The translations under genes and the position numbers were made by a program. A DNA stretch of 64,000 bases from Antedon mediterranea (Eukaryota; Echinodermata; Crinoidea; Comatulida; Antedonidae). Under the pieces are notes generated by a model. The model did not search any database, was not told the DNA's origin, and saw only the letters and a program-made list of their open reading frames with translations. Shown in pieces: positions 1 to 12,263 of the stretch (the first letter of the stretch is position 1; every line of letters starts with the position of its first letter). The stretch is taken from assembly GCF_964355755.1 (NCBI RefSeq), contig NC_092677.1, positions 26,070,101-26,134,100 of the forward strand, given 5' to 3'.

Positions 1-394
1 GCAAAATTTGTAATCATTTTAGTTTTAAATAAGAACAAAAACAATCTTTGTTTTTCACCGCTACAAATTAATAATGGTGCCACACTGATTCTACAAATTT
101 GTAGAAGATTTGTTTTTCTACTTTACGGTAACTTTAACATTCTCATATCGTGATTACAACTTATATCATTAATTCTATAATATAATATTACAATTCAACT
201 AAACTACATATTTGATATTATATTCTGTAAGATATTTCGACCTACATTAAAATAATATCATCTAAGAAAACGTCTCTTCATTGACGTAATAATTTGTTAA
301 TATGAATGATAATAAATTGTTTGTATGAATGTTTTAATCATGCAAAACCAACTTCTAGTCATCTTAATTGTTCATAAAGTATTTCAAGACTCAA
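1..394. other. No feature seen
   Basis: AT-rich sequence with no coding signal, repeat structure or RNA that I can support. Confidence 0.5.
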
Positions 395-514
395 AACCCT
401 GTCGGCACTATCAAACTTTATGTGACAAAAAATGTGATTTGCCCATATATGGACACAATGATGTCATATCACTACCATATTTGGCACATCACATTTTGTG
501 TGGGCAGAGCTTTA
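395..514. mobile_element. Family A short palindromic element, copy 1 (diverged)
   Basis: Left end resembles CTGTCGGCACTATCAAA, right end GGGCAGAGCTTTA. The core has GTGATTTGCCCATATATGG and TCACTACCATATTTGG, as in intact copies. Confidence 0.7.
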
Positions 515-879
515 CATGTTTATAATCCATATTTAACTACATACCTTGATCGAAATGTGATGATATTCTGATGGAAATTTATTTTATTGACGTAGGTCTA
601 TTATCACATAGACTTTAATTATCAGTACTTAATTTATATGAAAAAAAAAATGTTGTTACTGAATTTATTGATTTTCAAGTAAAAATAATTGTAATGTTTA
701 ACATATATTGATCACTGTATGAAAAGGACTATTTATTTTCTTTATTATTTTAACTCCAAAATTGACTACTTGCTTTATGCACTTTAAATTTACAGTATTT
801 TTAATTTTTACAAAACAAAAGGAAGCACAACAACAAATTGAACTGTAACAACTGTTACTGTGCAAACATGTTTCTGTCT

Positions 880-912
880 GTTTCTATCTATATATATATA
901 TATATATATAAA
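880..912. repeat. (TA)n microsatellite
   Basis: Alternating TA run beside the Penelope-like fragment. Confidence 0.9.
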
Positions 913-1029
913 TCCAAAAGCAAATTACTGAAAAAATGACAATGCTGTGGGTATCAGTGGCTGGATCTCAATGGAGATACAAAACAAAAGCGAAAAGCTA
1001 AATCAAAACGAGAAGTAAAACAGCCAGAA

Positions 1030-1075
1030 AAGTTAGCAGAGCTTTCGGGCAACACTAGCCCTTCATCAGTGCTAT
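1030..1075 (-). ncRNA. Second, degenerate hammerhead-like motif
   Basis: On the - strand: CTGATGA (1069-1063), an extra A, stem II GGGC..GCCC with a 7-nt loop, GAAA (1046-1043), a 3-bp stem III AGC-TCT-GCT and CTA as the NUH site. The core is intact but stem I does not pair well, so activity is doubtful. It lies about 55 nt downstream of the first motif, as in tandem hammerheads of Penelope-like elements. Confidence 0.5.
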
Positions 1076-1084
1076 ATATCCAAT

Positions 1085-1129
1085 CTGCAGACAGTACTGT
1101 TTCGAACTTATTAGATCTCGTCAGTGCAG
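1085..1129 (-). ncRNA. Hammerhead ribozyme (type I, Penelope-like element)
   Basis: Read on the - strand: stem I CTGCA (1129-1125), core CTGACGA (1124-1118), stem II GATC..GTTC with one T-T mismatch, GAAA (1103-1100), a short stem III ACAG..CTGT, cleavage triplet GTC (1092-1090), then TGCAG (1089-1085), which pairs perfectly with stem I. All invariant core bases are present and the NUH rule is met. Minimal hammerheads with a tiny stem III are known from Penelope-like retroelements. Predicted cleavage lies between 1090 and 1089. Confidence 0.85.
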
Positions 1130-1330
1130 CTCAGGTTTCGAAATGAAATGTACCGCAGAACTGGCACAATATATAGGCTGAGCCAGGTATGCGGGACATG
1201 GTACACTGATTATGAACACAAAGAGTGCACAAGCTCAACGAGCGTGCTTTGCTAAATGCTAATAGTATTCACAACAAAAATGCACCGTACCAAACTGAAG
1301 AGTGCTCTACAAAACAACATACTATATATG

Positions 1331-1929
1331 TATATAGCAGATATACTGTATGAAGAGTGTACAGTATCCATATAAAATACTTCTCCACCTAAAATTTTTA
1401 GTTAAAAACCATAGATTTTTCAATATTTTAATTTAAAGGGATACAACTACAGAAACTATATTAAATAAATTCTTTTGGTTCTGAATATAATAAACTGGAA
1501 AATTATTACTTTTTCTGTTGAATCAAATAATACAGACACATGCCTTTTCTCTTGTGTAAAGATCCATGCTTTTTGGCTAAATATATGTGAACTTGAATTG
1601 AATTTGTATACATTTATTCCAGTACTATACTATGAATATTAGATTTGCAATAAGTTAACATGAATCATAAACTAGCCGCGAAGTCTTCTACAGAACTATG
1701 TGTTGAATTATTCTCATTACTGAATAATATGATCTGAAAAAAAATAATTGGCCAATTTCCATAAATAGATACATTTAAGCCCTGAAGATGTAGGTTATTT
1801 ATAACTTTCACTAGCAATGCTGTCTTTAAATGTTTAATGAAAATGGATTCCAAATCTTACACTTAATACGTGCGTCCTGGAGGTATTCTTTATACTGCTA
1901 GATTTATGTAATAGAACGAGTGATAGCTA
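1331..1929. other. No feature seen
   Basis: AT-rich; a short - strand ORF (1665-1853) has no recognisable content or splice context. Confidence 0.4.
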
Positions 1930-2485
1930 ATTTAATTGTAATTATAGTTTACAGATGTAGATCCCTTTAAAGAACATCTCAACTTATTACCAGATTTAAA
2001 GTGTAAAAAGTAAGAAAATGCCATGGCAACTTTGTAATTATTATAGGTACAGTACGGTATAGATCTTTTAAAAAAATGTCTCAACTTATTGCCAGATTTA
2101 AATTGTAAAGTAAATATATGACACAACAACATAGGTACAGTATGGTAGAGATCCCTTCAGCAGAATACGCAGAGAACGTGCATGATTGTGATATACATAT
2201 CTGATATAAATATTTTGATCCCACAGCTTCAGCTATAGATAGCAGTAGAAGTCCCTTTAAATAACTTGTCAACTTATTGCTAGATAAGTACAACAATTAA
2301 GAACACGCTACAACAACTTTGATTGTAACTATAGATAACATTAGAGGTCCTTTAAATAACTTATTGCTAGATAAGTACAAAGTGTAAGAACATGCTACAA
2401 CAACTTTGATTGTAACTATAGATAGCAGTAGAGGTCCTTTAAATAACTTTTCAACTTATTGCCAGATAAGTACAAAAAGTGAGAC
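1930..2485. repeat. Degenerate tandem array, units about 100 bp
   Basis: About five diverged units carry ATAG-x-CAGTAGAGGTCC, TTTAAATAACTT and CAACTTATTGCCAGAT. The last two units (about 2230-2482) are the most alike. Small ORFs in it are artefacts. Confidence 0.8.
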
Positions 2486-2509
2486 AATTATGTTTTGATT
2501 TGAATAGTA

Positions 2510-2700
2510 GGCTTTTCTGTCCTCGTGAGGTAATTTCCCGATTAATCGTAATCAAAACGGTACTGGGCTTGGTCTATTAGCGTTCCTGCTCCCAACCAGT
2601 ACATCCATTCATAGAAGCTTTAATGAAGTAAGCCTACCTGGTGGTAACCATAGAACGGTTCCGAGATAACGACTATACTTCGGCTTTAGTCGATAGAAGA
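2510..2700. repeat. Dispersed repeat D, copy 1
   Basis: Shares CGTGAGGT, ATCAAAACGGTACTGGG, CATCCATTCATAGAAG, GTAGCCTACCTG-like and ACCATAGAA blocks in the same order with 14420-14610. Probably a SINE or small transposon remnant; class unknown. Confidence 0.7.
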
Positions 2701-3908
2701 TTGAAAAAATTGTTAGAGATAGAGTATACGATGTTTGATTATGTGTAGATGTGTGTTCTGTTCTTTTATTCAAATGATGTTATTTATTTAATACTTTAGG
2801 CTACATTTTTTAATATCAATCAATTAAATTATCGTAGATTGTACAGGCCTATTATGCGAAAAATATTATTAAATAAATTTGTTATATAAATTATTATTAT
2901 TATTATAATATTAATAAAAATATATTTGTTAGTATAAATTAAAAATATAGATATAAGGAAGAAAAACAAAGAGATTATGGAGCGGCTGTACCAGAATATA
3001 CAACACTAGGTATTGTAAAGTTAATATACAACAATTTTAGGCGATCTTGTCAATACTTATTATTAATAGAATGTGGGCATTGGTGCTCTACAAGTCTAGG
3101 TTCATACATTTAGGTTGTTCTGATGTTGCTTTTATATGTCTTTTTTAAAAATTGTTTCCTTCTTGCTATACTACTTTCTCTTATTCTTATTTTCCTCAAA
3201 TATGTTTCAAATTATTTTCTTCCATCTCACCCTCCATGTTTGCTTTGGTTTATCCATATTGCATTGCATACAATACCACCTCACCTCCTGTATGTCTCAT
3301 CTAGAGGATGATGCAACAACCTACTTTCCATTGAGTACAGTAATTGTTGTTTCACTTTTGTTTCAAATAATGTACCTGGATCATGACATCAAATCATGTT
3401 TCATTCAACGTTGAATTTATTTAAATGATTTAATGTTTACTTTGATAATATTCTATAAATATTTGATCTTGGAAATGTAGGTTATTTGAGTTTGTAATTT
3501 AAGCTTTGAATATTAAAGCACTAAAAACATGCTTTCTAAATGTCACATGATAAACTTTATACAAATCTTCTTCCAATTAAAATCTATCCAATTAGATCTC
3601 TTCGCTGAAAGACCAATTTAAAACCTTCTAATGCAGTTAAATGTTGCACAAATAGTAACAATAGGTAATTGAAATCGTCGCTAATTAAGATATAAACACT
3701 AGGGAGGCATTTGATAAATAGAAGTAAGGATGCGGGAGGCATGGGAATATCTGTTAGGATGCTAGGAAAGAGAATGTTTACCAGAAAGGCATTACATTAA
3801 CAATCAAATAAGAATCTGCTTTAACAATAAAGAAGATTGACTGTACACAGACATGATAAATGAATTTTATTCATTGATTAAATCAAGAAAATGAAATCTC
3901 AACACTGT
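2701..3908. other. No feature seen
   Basis: AT-rich. Hydrophobic ORFs at 3123-3414 are T-rich translation artefacts without splice sites or a family match. Confidence 0.4.
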
Positions 3909-4068
3909 TTAAAGCTCCATCTACAGTATAAAACTAGTTTGACAAAAAAAAGTCTGCCCAAACATGGTAGTGATATGCCCAAATATGGTAGTAATATGAC
4001 ATCATCGTGTCCATATATGGGCACATCATTTTTTTTTCACATACAGTTTGATAGTGTAGACAGAGCTT
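3909..4068. mobile_element. Family A element, copy 2
   Basis: Ends TTTAAAGCTCCATCTACAGT and TTGATAGTGTAGACAGAGCT. Internal units TGCCCAAATATGGTAGTGAT are present. Confidence 0.85.
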
Positions 4069-4753
4069 CATGCTTCTTTTCACCAGGATAATATTTATAT
4101 GTCGTTCTTTATAGCGCTTTAATGCACAAAGCTTCTAAACGCTCCAAATGATTACCCCAGTCATGTATTTAACACGTATGGACACCTCCTAGGATTATGT
4201 AGCTATTAATTAGTGGTGAAGTCTATTTGATTTGACCTTACCATGTACACCTGGGTGGAGAGAGGCAAACGTAAGTGTCTTGCTCAAGGACACAGTCAAT
4301 GTTGATTTCCAACTCCAGATAGATAAGTATATTAAGATATTGTACAACTATAGCAAAGGTTTGCTAGTTGATAAAAAAAAGAAAATTTCTAAACCTGAAA
4401 ACTGATAATCTTGTAGTATGTTATTGATAAATATCGAGAAATATGTACAGTAAGTAGAAAAGAGATCAACACAGCATGCCCGAAGAAAGCTGCCTTAAGT
4501 TAAAAAACAAAATGAATTGATCTATATATTTGGATGATGAGATGATTGATGGGAAGTGATATGTCATCAGTAACCGTTTCTGCTGCAGGCGTACACAAGA
4601 ACATCATCTATTACAAATTCGTAATCTTTTTCAAATACTGATTGTGTTTCATCAGATATGATACTTCTCGTCTTTTTCATTCAAGCTCAAATACGATAAA
4701 TATTTATTTCTTGAATGTTTTGGATATTTGCATTTTTTTTCAATTAATATATA
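4069..4753. other. No feature seen
   Basis: AT-rich sequence with no coding signal or repeat identified. Confidence 0.4.
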
Positions 4754-5092
4754 TTGAAGATGTACAGTATTGCCACCCTGGCTAAAATAATTTTTAACAT
4801 TTTTTTCGGAATATTTTCTTTAAATGTCATTTAATAGTTATTCATTTTGACCAAATAATTGAATAACAAAAAAAAGGATTTACCTGAAAAAAAACTGTAA
4901 TTTAAAGCACAAAATAGTCTGGCTGCCAGCCAATGGGTTTTTGGTTGAATTTAACCATTTATTTTGTCATTTTATAAATGAAAACAATTTTTCTATGAAA
5001 GTGAATAAATTTAAAACTACAAATTAACCTCTTCAAAGTCTGATTTATTAATCTTCATTGTGCATGATTTTGGGAACAATACATCTTGAAAC
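4754..5092. mobile_element. Family C element, copy 1
   Basis: Left end TTGAAGATGTACAGTATTGC, right end GGGAACAATACATCTTGAA. The core has GGCTGCCAGCCAATG, GGTTGAATTTAACC and AAAGTCTGATTTATTAATCT, as in intact copies. Confidence 0.8.
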
Positions 5093-5357
5093 TTTGCAAT
5101 AAGTAAGTAAAAATTCTTACATGAATTGATTTAATATGTAAGTTCTTGAGATATAATAATTTACAAGCATCATAAAATATGTAAGAAACATGACAAGTCG
5201 TCAATAAAATATTAAAATAAAATAAAATATTAAATTCAACTTAATATGACCTTTTATGTTATTGATATAATGAATTGATGAAACCATTTTTTCTACTAAA
5301 TATGTACAGTAAATTAAAATGATTACATAATCTCAAAGAACATTTATTTTGTTTTAT

Positions 5358-5709
5358 TTAAAGATATATTGTGCTGAAACAATAAACAATTAACACATTT
5401 TTTGTTGAATATGTCATTTTAATGTCACATAATAGTTATTTACTTTGACCAAAAAACTGGATCGAAGAAAAAAATTATTTACCTGAAAAAATGTAATTTA
5501 AAGCAAAATATACTAAAATTGTCTGTCAGACAATTGTTTTTGGTTAAAATTAACTGTTTCTTTTACTTTTAATAAGTGGAATAATTATTTTGTTTACATT
5601 TTTTTTTCTACAGAAGTGAATAACTTATTTAAACGGTAAAACTGCCTAGCCAAAATCTGATATTATTAATCTTTATTTTTCATGTTTTGGGGGGACAATA
5701 CATCTTTAA
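5358..5709. mobile_element. Family C element, copy 2
   Basis: Ends TTTAAAGATATATTGTGCTG and GGGGGACAATACATCTTTAA. The core has a diverged GTCTGTCAGACAATTG palindrome at the centre. Confidence 0.85.
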
Positions 5710-5721
5710 AACAATATTCAG

Positions 5722-6229
5722 TTTAAAGATGTATTGTCCCTTTGACTAATTCCAAAAAAATAAAAAATAAAAGATTTCGAAAAAAGGTGGGTCATTTTGA
5801 AGTATCATAATAGTTATTAACTATCACCAAAAGTTTTTAGAAAAAAAAAAAAATTTAACTGAAATACAGACGTTTTTTTGTTTAAAAAATAACTTTGACT
5901 TCCAAAATACAAAATACAAACAAAATAAAACTTCCTCATGATCTGTGTGAAAATACCTTCTTAACCGTGACGAGTTTTAAACAATCCTAATTTAGCATAT
6001 ACATAATGCATACTAATGTGGTTTGAAATCTTTGTTTACTTTCGCTCGTGACGATTTTCCAGATGAAATGTAATCAAACTAATTTACCTGTTAATTACGT
6101 AAACTTGTTTTTGGCTCAAATTTTCGACTTAAAGTGAATAACTTTAAATATTACTTTGATATGGCCACTTTAAATTTAGAATATTTTGACCTTCATTTTT
6201 TTGTGTTTCAAGGGACAATACATCTTTAA
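5722..6229. mobile_element. Family C element, copy 3 (long)
   Basis: Ends TTTAAAGATGTATTGTCCC and GGGACAATACATCTTTAA, about 508 bp. The centre is longer and diverged, so this may be a composite. It lies almost end to end with copy 2. Confidence 0.75.
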
Positions 6230-6596
6230 CATTCATGTCAATGTATGTTTTACAATAGAACCATGGAGCTATTTATAGCTCCATGCTAGAACTTAAAGAC
6301 CAATTTTTTTTTAATGAAGACCTTAAAGATGAAAAATCCATACATACATCATGGATACAACAAATTAATATGACAGCAGTGAACAGGAGAATTAAATAAA
6401 ACATTTTTTATTATACATTCATTGAAATTAACCTAGAAAATGTTAGAGGTTTACTAGATTTTATTGCTGTTTTGTTAGTTCAAATTATAATAGTATGTTA
6501 TTGATCCTTATTTAGTCTGGTTTAGATTCATAAAAAATGATTAATGCATTGAAAATATATGATCTTATCTTACATGCATTTCAAACCATTCAGGTT

Positions 6597-6762
6597 AATA
6601 GCCTGTCAAACTTTGTGAAAAAAAAATGTGATGTGCCCAATTATGGACATGATGATGTCATATCACCATATTTGGGCATATCACTACCATATTTAGGCAC
6701 ATCACTACCATATTTAGGCACATCACACTTGTTTTAGTCAAACTCTGTAGACAGAGCTTTAA
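6597..6762. mobile_element. Family A element, copy 3
   Basis: Left end diverged (GCCTGTCAAACTTTGTG); right end CTCTGTAGACAGAGCTTTAA. The unit CACTACCATATTTAGGCACAT is repeated three times in the right arm. Confidence 0.8.
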
Positions 6763-7229
6763 ACAAAACTTTGACTATTCCTACAAGAATGTCTACATTT
6801 TGTCGAAATCCTTTCGCTACATTTTGTCTTGGCGGTATGTTACATACTTACGAGAATGGGAATATTGAATCAACGTAAAAGTCTTGTTATACATCAAAAC
6901 ATACATTTAATGTGTACATATTGTGTCTATGTAGCGCACCAAATGAATTTGTCCATTTTGTTCAATTAAAAATAAGTACGGTGCCTGTCTTTCAACTCTA
7001 GATACGTGAGGTATCTTCCTTATCTGTACTTTAACATTAAGAGACAAGCCGATTGAATGCGTAATTATAAATAATCTATTAGCTGACTGCATTCTCCCAT
7101 CAGCGGCATACTTCCCCCGAGTCATAAACATACTTTTGACACTTTCTAATGTTATGTGATGAATGTTGTTAGTACAGATAGTGCTATTTGAAGGGATTAG
7201 TTATTATAGTGTTTCTTTAAATATTATAC

Positions 7230-7622
7230 CAGTATTCTCTTTTTGATAATCGTGGCTGCAGAACAGAATCTTCTTTTCAATCATATATCCCACGTGTTAC
7301 CAGAATTTGGAACAACTTACCCGGTGAAATTCGCAACTTAGATATTTCTGTTAGTTTAGTTTTAAAACCAAATTGTTAAATTATCTAAATATATATTTTT
7401 AAAATAATTTTGATATTGAAAATGTGTGTAGTTGGTCGCTTTCTTGTACGATGCTTTAATTGTAGAACGTAAATAAATAAGTTGTTTTTTTTGGTTTGTT
7501 TTTGTGACCAACTAGCATAGATGTTTAGCACCTGTTTGGTCTTTCCTTGCCTTTTATATTTGTTTTGTCTTCTTTATATTGTATATGGCAGAATATTGAG
7601 TAAATAAATAAATAAATAAGTA
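7230..7622 (+). pseudogene. Non-LTR retrotransposon 3' end, 5'-truncated
   Basis: Translates to the usual end of a LINE reverse transcriptase ORF (SYIPRVTRIWNNLPGEIRNL, then a stop), followed by an untranslated tail ending in (TAAA)n at 7599-7620. Only the last ~45 codons remain. Confidence 0.7.
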
Positions 7623-8159
7623 TAAATGCATAGATGTCTGTATTCGCTCCAATTCCTTTCTCAGGTGTACCTCCTCCCCTTCTTCATCCACCATTCACTA
7701 GCAGTCTCCTTTTCCATAATTCTCTATTTAGTGTTTCATTTTTTACCTCTTTTAATTTCTCAGATATAAATCAAAATTTCTCTTGGTAGTTTTTAAATAA
7801 AGTTTTTTTAATGTCAAATCGGTCATAGTTATTTGACCGGTTGAATAACAGGTCAACTTAAGGCATAATTGTATCGAACCAATGGCAGTATCAGTTTCTT
7901 TAATCAATGTTTCTGTGCCATTATTCTTTGTATTATTTCTGCTTTTATCAATCCTTCCAGATTTAAATGCTATAATTCGGATTTTGGATGTTGATTTTTA
8001 TGTCTGAGGAGACTGTAAAATATTTAACATATTCAGTTTCATGTATTTTGTTATGTTGCTTCCTTAAACATTTTTTTTTGCAGTTAAACTAAAATAAAAT
8101 TACACTATGTTTAATTTTTTATTTGGAAGCTGTTATATTTTATTTAAAATGTTTACTAG
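7623..8159. other. No feature seen
   Basis: AT-rich, no support for genes or repeats. Confidence 0.4.
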
Positions 8160-8400
8160 CGTCACATATATCACATGTGCTGCCTGTACAGTATTATGTT
8201 AAGTTTTGTATGACCAATGATACAGGCATCACATGTCATACATTGGTGACACTGTATTACAGCATTTGCCTATGATACAGGCAGCACATGTGATACATAT
8301 GTAACACTGTATTGCAGCATTTGCCTTTGATACAGGTATCACATGTGATACATTTGTGACACTGTATTATAGCATTTGCCTGTGATACATGACAAGTTGT
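8160..8400. repeat. Minisatellite, about 64-bp units
   Basis: Three clear units (starting about 8212, 8275, 8338) plus a degenerate first one. Each has GATACAGGC(A/T)-CACATGTGATACAT, a second near-palindrome, ACACTGTATTA and CAGCATTTGCCT. Related motifs recur at 22245-22440. Confidence 0.85.
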
Positions 8401-9562
8401 AGAATACCAATGCCAAAATAAATGTTTGTTGACTTTTAAATTTTAGGAGACCATTAAATTATAACCATCTAATGTATATCTCATTACCATCTTTTGCAAT
8501 TGATTTAAAGCAGTTAAAGTAATAATTTCATAAATTGCTAAAATAAAATAATGTAATACTTAGCGTTATTGCCTTTTATTGCCAATAAACTTACAAAGTT
8601 AAAATGCCAAAAATAACAAGAGTGACTACAAATCACCAACATCTATAAATCATTGTAAAATAAATTGATATTTAAATTAAAGTTTATTGTTAAATAACAG
8701 CCAATATAAATACAAGTGCAATAAAATGAATAATGAAACATATTTTGGATATGACATGTCCTGTACATAAATAAATATAATATATTTATTAAATATAATG
8801 AAAACAAGACCTCCGCCAGGATTAAAAAGAGGAAAAGTATAAAGAATCAGATAAAGATCTGAAATTAGTAAGATGATAAAAAGTAGTCCAGAATTAAGAT
8901 ATGTTGGTCCGGATTGCCTAAATATGCCTAATATGGAGTCATTTAATAGTTAACTACAAATTAGTTTAAACTGCAATAACTTATTTTGATAACATAGATT
9001 TTTATTTGTTTCAATCTAGATATTTATGAGACAACAAATGCGATAAATCTAGCAAAAGCTAACTAAATAATTGCAGATTAAACAAAATATAGTTACAGCA
9101 GTAAATGTTATGTAATTAATCCTAAGACTTAATGGGTTTATTTGTCATCCATCACTTGGCGGTTTATCATGGTTTGATAAGAACAGAAATGAAAAACAGA
9201 TTGAAAACAAGGTTGCAACTGGGTCGCGGTCTAAAAACACATGAAACTGGGGCTTTATTAGAGATTATATAGAAATTGTGTTAAGAATACTCAAAGTAAT
9301 TTGTCTGTTCTCCTAAAATAGTAGTAATTGCCTTTGACTAGTACTGGCTTAAGGTCTTGTATTTATATGCTGATGTAAACTTAATACTACATCTTAGTAT
9401 CATAGCAGACCTAGTTAGATAAATCAACTTTATTATGGCACAACGATGCTTAACTATTAAGAAGCTTTTTAAAATGTTCTTTTTATAATACTTCATTCGA
9501 AAATGTCTGGCCAAAAGATTTTAGAAATGTATGATTGTTTTAGTGGCCGTTTTATTCCGTAG
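8401..9562. other. No feature seen
   Basis: AT-rich, no open frame worth reporting. Confidence 0.4.
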
Positions 9563-9795
9563 TAGTGGAGCTGTAGCTTGGTGGTTAATGTGCTTGCCTT
9601 TCAATCCCAAGGTCCAGGATTCAATCCCGACCTAGTTCCAGGGTTGTAACTAACTCTTTCAACTCCACTCCCTAAGCCTAAAATAAGACTTAGTTTATAA
9701 GCACAATAAATTATTAAATAGTTTATCCACCCTGTAATTGGCGAGTTACTCGTTGTTGGATACATATGAAAAAAAATATATAAAAAATTCAAAAT
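9563..9795 (+). mobile_element. tRNA-derived SINE
   Basis: The head has RNA polymerase III signals: box A TAGCTTGGTGG (9574-9584) and box B GGATTCAATCC (9618-9628). The body is unrelated to tRNA and ends with a CACCCTGTAATTGGCGAGTT segment and an A-rich tail. Confidence 0.75.
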
Positions 9796-10150
9796 GTATT
9801 ACCTTGTTGGGTTTGAGACTTGTCTTTTCAAACCTGATCATCATTAAATCATGTTAAGTTGTTATATTATATATATGTAGATTAAAATATATTACTATAT
9901 ATAAAATTTGTAGTTTTATTTGTGATTTTGTATTTGAATGATAGTTTGTATAAATTAATATTGCAGGTCAAAATAGCATTTAAAAACTAGGACTGTAGTT
10001 CATTTTATAAACATTTTCATGGATGTGGGTGACATATTATTATGCGTACTGTACTAGGAGATTTCAAAGCAGTTAGAAGGTGACTGCTTACTGAAAATGC
10101 ATTCATAAACAACCAAATTAATCTCAATTTTAAATCTCTAATCTTTGATC
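9796..10150. other. No feature seen
   Basis: AT-rich; no gene or repeat signal. Confidence 0.4.
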
Positions 10151-10498
10151 TTAAAGATGTATTGTCCCCCAAAAACATAAAAAATAAAGATAAAATCAGA
10201 CTTTGAATAGATTATTTTGTAGTTTTAATCAAGTTAATCACTACCGTAAAAAAAAAATGGAACAAATAATGGTTTTCACTTATGAAATGAGAAAATAAAT
10301 GGTTAAATTCAACGAAAAACTCTTTGGCTGGCAGCCGATTTGTGTATTTTTTTGCTTTAAATTACTGTTTTTTAGGTAAACTATTTTTTTTCGATCCTAT
10401 TTTTTGGTCAAAGTGGATAACTATTATGTGACATTAAATGGCGTATTCAACAAAAAATGTTAAAACAATTATTTTTAAGTGGGAAAATACATCTTTAA
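10151..10498. mobile_element. Family C element, copy 4
   Basis: Flanked by TTAA on both sides. Ends TTAAAGATGTATTGTCCCCC and ATACATCTTTAA. Central palindrome near GGCTGGCAGCC. Confidence 0.9.
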
Positions 10499-11394
10499 GA
10501 AATGGAACAAGATTTTTTTTATGATAATTTTTTCTAAACAATAACAAAATGGTTACATTTCTTTTTTTATTCTCACATTTTAACAATATTTTCTCTGTCA
10601 AATCCATTATTCTTAAAGATAAAATGCAAAAGTAAAATGTCAGTTTTAAAATATTCTTTTACACCAATTGGTTTTTTAGTTGAACTAATGCATAAATAGT
10701 CTTTACAATAAATTAGTGTACAATTTGTCACTAAATGGTTAGAATTACATCTGCCAACTTCATCGTTTGATGCATGCTTCTGCTGGCCGGCGATCTGACT
10801 TACGGCCACAGGGTAACACGTATTTTATTCATACTTAAATAAAAATCAGAGCCAAGTTTGTAAACCATGTCTATTGTATAACCTTTTAAGTATACGCAAC
10901 GTTTGTGATATTAGCGAGGTCGTGTACTGCACTCGTTATGTCAATTGGCAATGCACCATGGAAACCTGTGATTTAGATCCAATCGGATTTTATGGATTTT
11001 AACTTTTTTTAAATGCTGACTCATATACGTTAATACTAGAATAAATGAACTCTTTAACTTTAAGATAAGCCTTCAGCTTTGTTAGCTTAGCTAATTATTT
11101 ATATCAAAAGCATTTTATGTCAACAATTCTGTATGTGGACTGAATGAAGCAGTTCATATGATAACTTCTTCAGCAAACTGGTTAATTAATGTTTTTATGT
11201 CATTCAGTAAAAATAAAATACATTCATTGCTTTTTGAATTGTTTCCACCTGTTCTTTAATTATCTCTGAAGCTATTTTTGTTTCATGCAGTATAATGAGA
11301 ATTAAAGAATTATTTATTTAAAGAACAAAAATTGTTTGTGCTTGGTTCATCAAACTGGAAAAAGTAGAAGAATAAAATGTTTACTATTGCATAA
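10499..11394. other. No feature seen
   Basis: AT-rich; a 78-codon - strand ORF (10573-10809) has no family resemblance. Confidence 0.4.
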
Positions 11395-11950
11395 AGTCAA
11401 AGTCATACTTTATTCATCCCTCACTGTGGGAAACCAGGTTCATGCAATTTTCCATATACATATTAAAATACAATAAATTATAAACAAATGTAAAAACTAT
11501 TACATTATGGTAAACAAACATTTCAATACACAAATAAAAGTTAGGGTTTATCTCAAAATTAATATATTTTTCTGATGAATCTTTTCAACAATAAGACTAT
11601 TGGAGTTTCCTCACTTTGGTTACTTTTATTTGTTCTTATTTGTTTGTTCATTTTTATACTGGGTGACCTCTTCAGTCAAAGACTGATCTCCCAGAGGACC
11701 CAGTTGGTGATCAGTGGCTGTGATGTACTAATACACCGGGGTAACCCCCTACTCGTCTCGAAAGATGTACTAGGTTCTTTAAAGTGCACACGAGCTAGTT
11801 GTGTACACTGGACCTACGGTTTATAGTCCTTATCCGAGAAGACTTGTTCTACCACCAGAAACATGGAGTGAGTGAGCCTCGAACCCTTGCCGATGTTATG
11901 GCTACGTAATTACGGTTCCACTGTCTTAACCGCTCGGCCACTCACTCACC
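11395..11950 (-). mobile_element. tRNA-derived SINE with conserved central domain
   Basis: On the - strand it begins GAGTGGCCGAGCGGTTAAG with box A TGGCCGAGCGG (11940-11930) and box B GGTTCGAGGC (11884-11876), so the head is Leu/Ser-tRNA-like. The middle (about 11840-11760) has CTCGGATAAGGAC, TAAACCGTAGGTCC and TTTAAAGAAC, a block shared with 41661-41840 and common in invertebrate SINEs. It ends in a LINE-like tail GAATAAAGTATGACTTTGAC. Confidence 0.75.
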
Positions 11951-12008
11951 ACTTGGAACCATGGAAATCTTTTGTTTCAGGAACAGTATATACTGAGAAA
12001 CATTATTC

Positions 12009-12139
12009 TGTAAAGCTCTGTCAAAACTATCAAACTAGTTTGACAAAAAAAGTGTGATGTGCTCAAATATGGTAGTGATATGCCCAAATATGGTAGTGAT
12101 ATGCCCAAATATGGTAGTGATATGACATCATCATCGGCC
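12009..12139. mobile_element. Family A element, copy 4 (right end lost)
   Basis: Left end TAAAGCTCTGTCAAAACTAT, then three TGCCCAAATATGGTAGTGAT units. It stops after GACATCATCATCGGCC and runs into a CACTCACTCAAC sequence. Confidence 0.8.
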
Positions 12140-12263
12140 ACTCACTCACTCAACTCACTTAGCTAATTCTTTTACTCTGATACATTACAATAAATATTTT
12201 TAACAATAATACTTTGGTTAAGTATTTTCTTCTTCTAAACTTTGTTTATTTTATTGTTTTCAG

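Larger units (their letters stand above)
940..1330 (-). mobile_element. Penelope-like retroelement terminal fragment
   Basis: Contains the tandem hammerheads. On the - strand it runs into TTTTGTATCTCCATTGAGAT and CCAGCCACTGATACCCACAG, the same tail that forms the 66-bp arrays at 18.9-20.3 kb and 58.3-58.5 kb. No reverse transcriptase or GIY-YIG domain is present, so this is a terminal (pLTR) piece. The class comes from the ribozymes; the upstream boundary is approximate. Confidence 0.6.

Noticed and set aside
3123-3414. Hydrophobic ORFs
   Set aside because: T-rich DNA translates to Phe/Leu/Ser runs; no further support.
6907-7131. 74-codon - strand ORF
   Set aside because: Some protein-like character, but no domain, splice context or repeat family could be supported.
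11876-11940. tRNA gene
   Set aside because: Box A and box B are present, but the acceptor and anticodon stems are not maintained and a SINE body follows.
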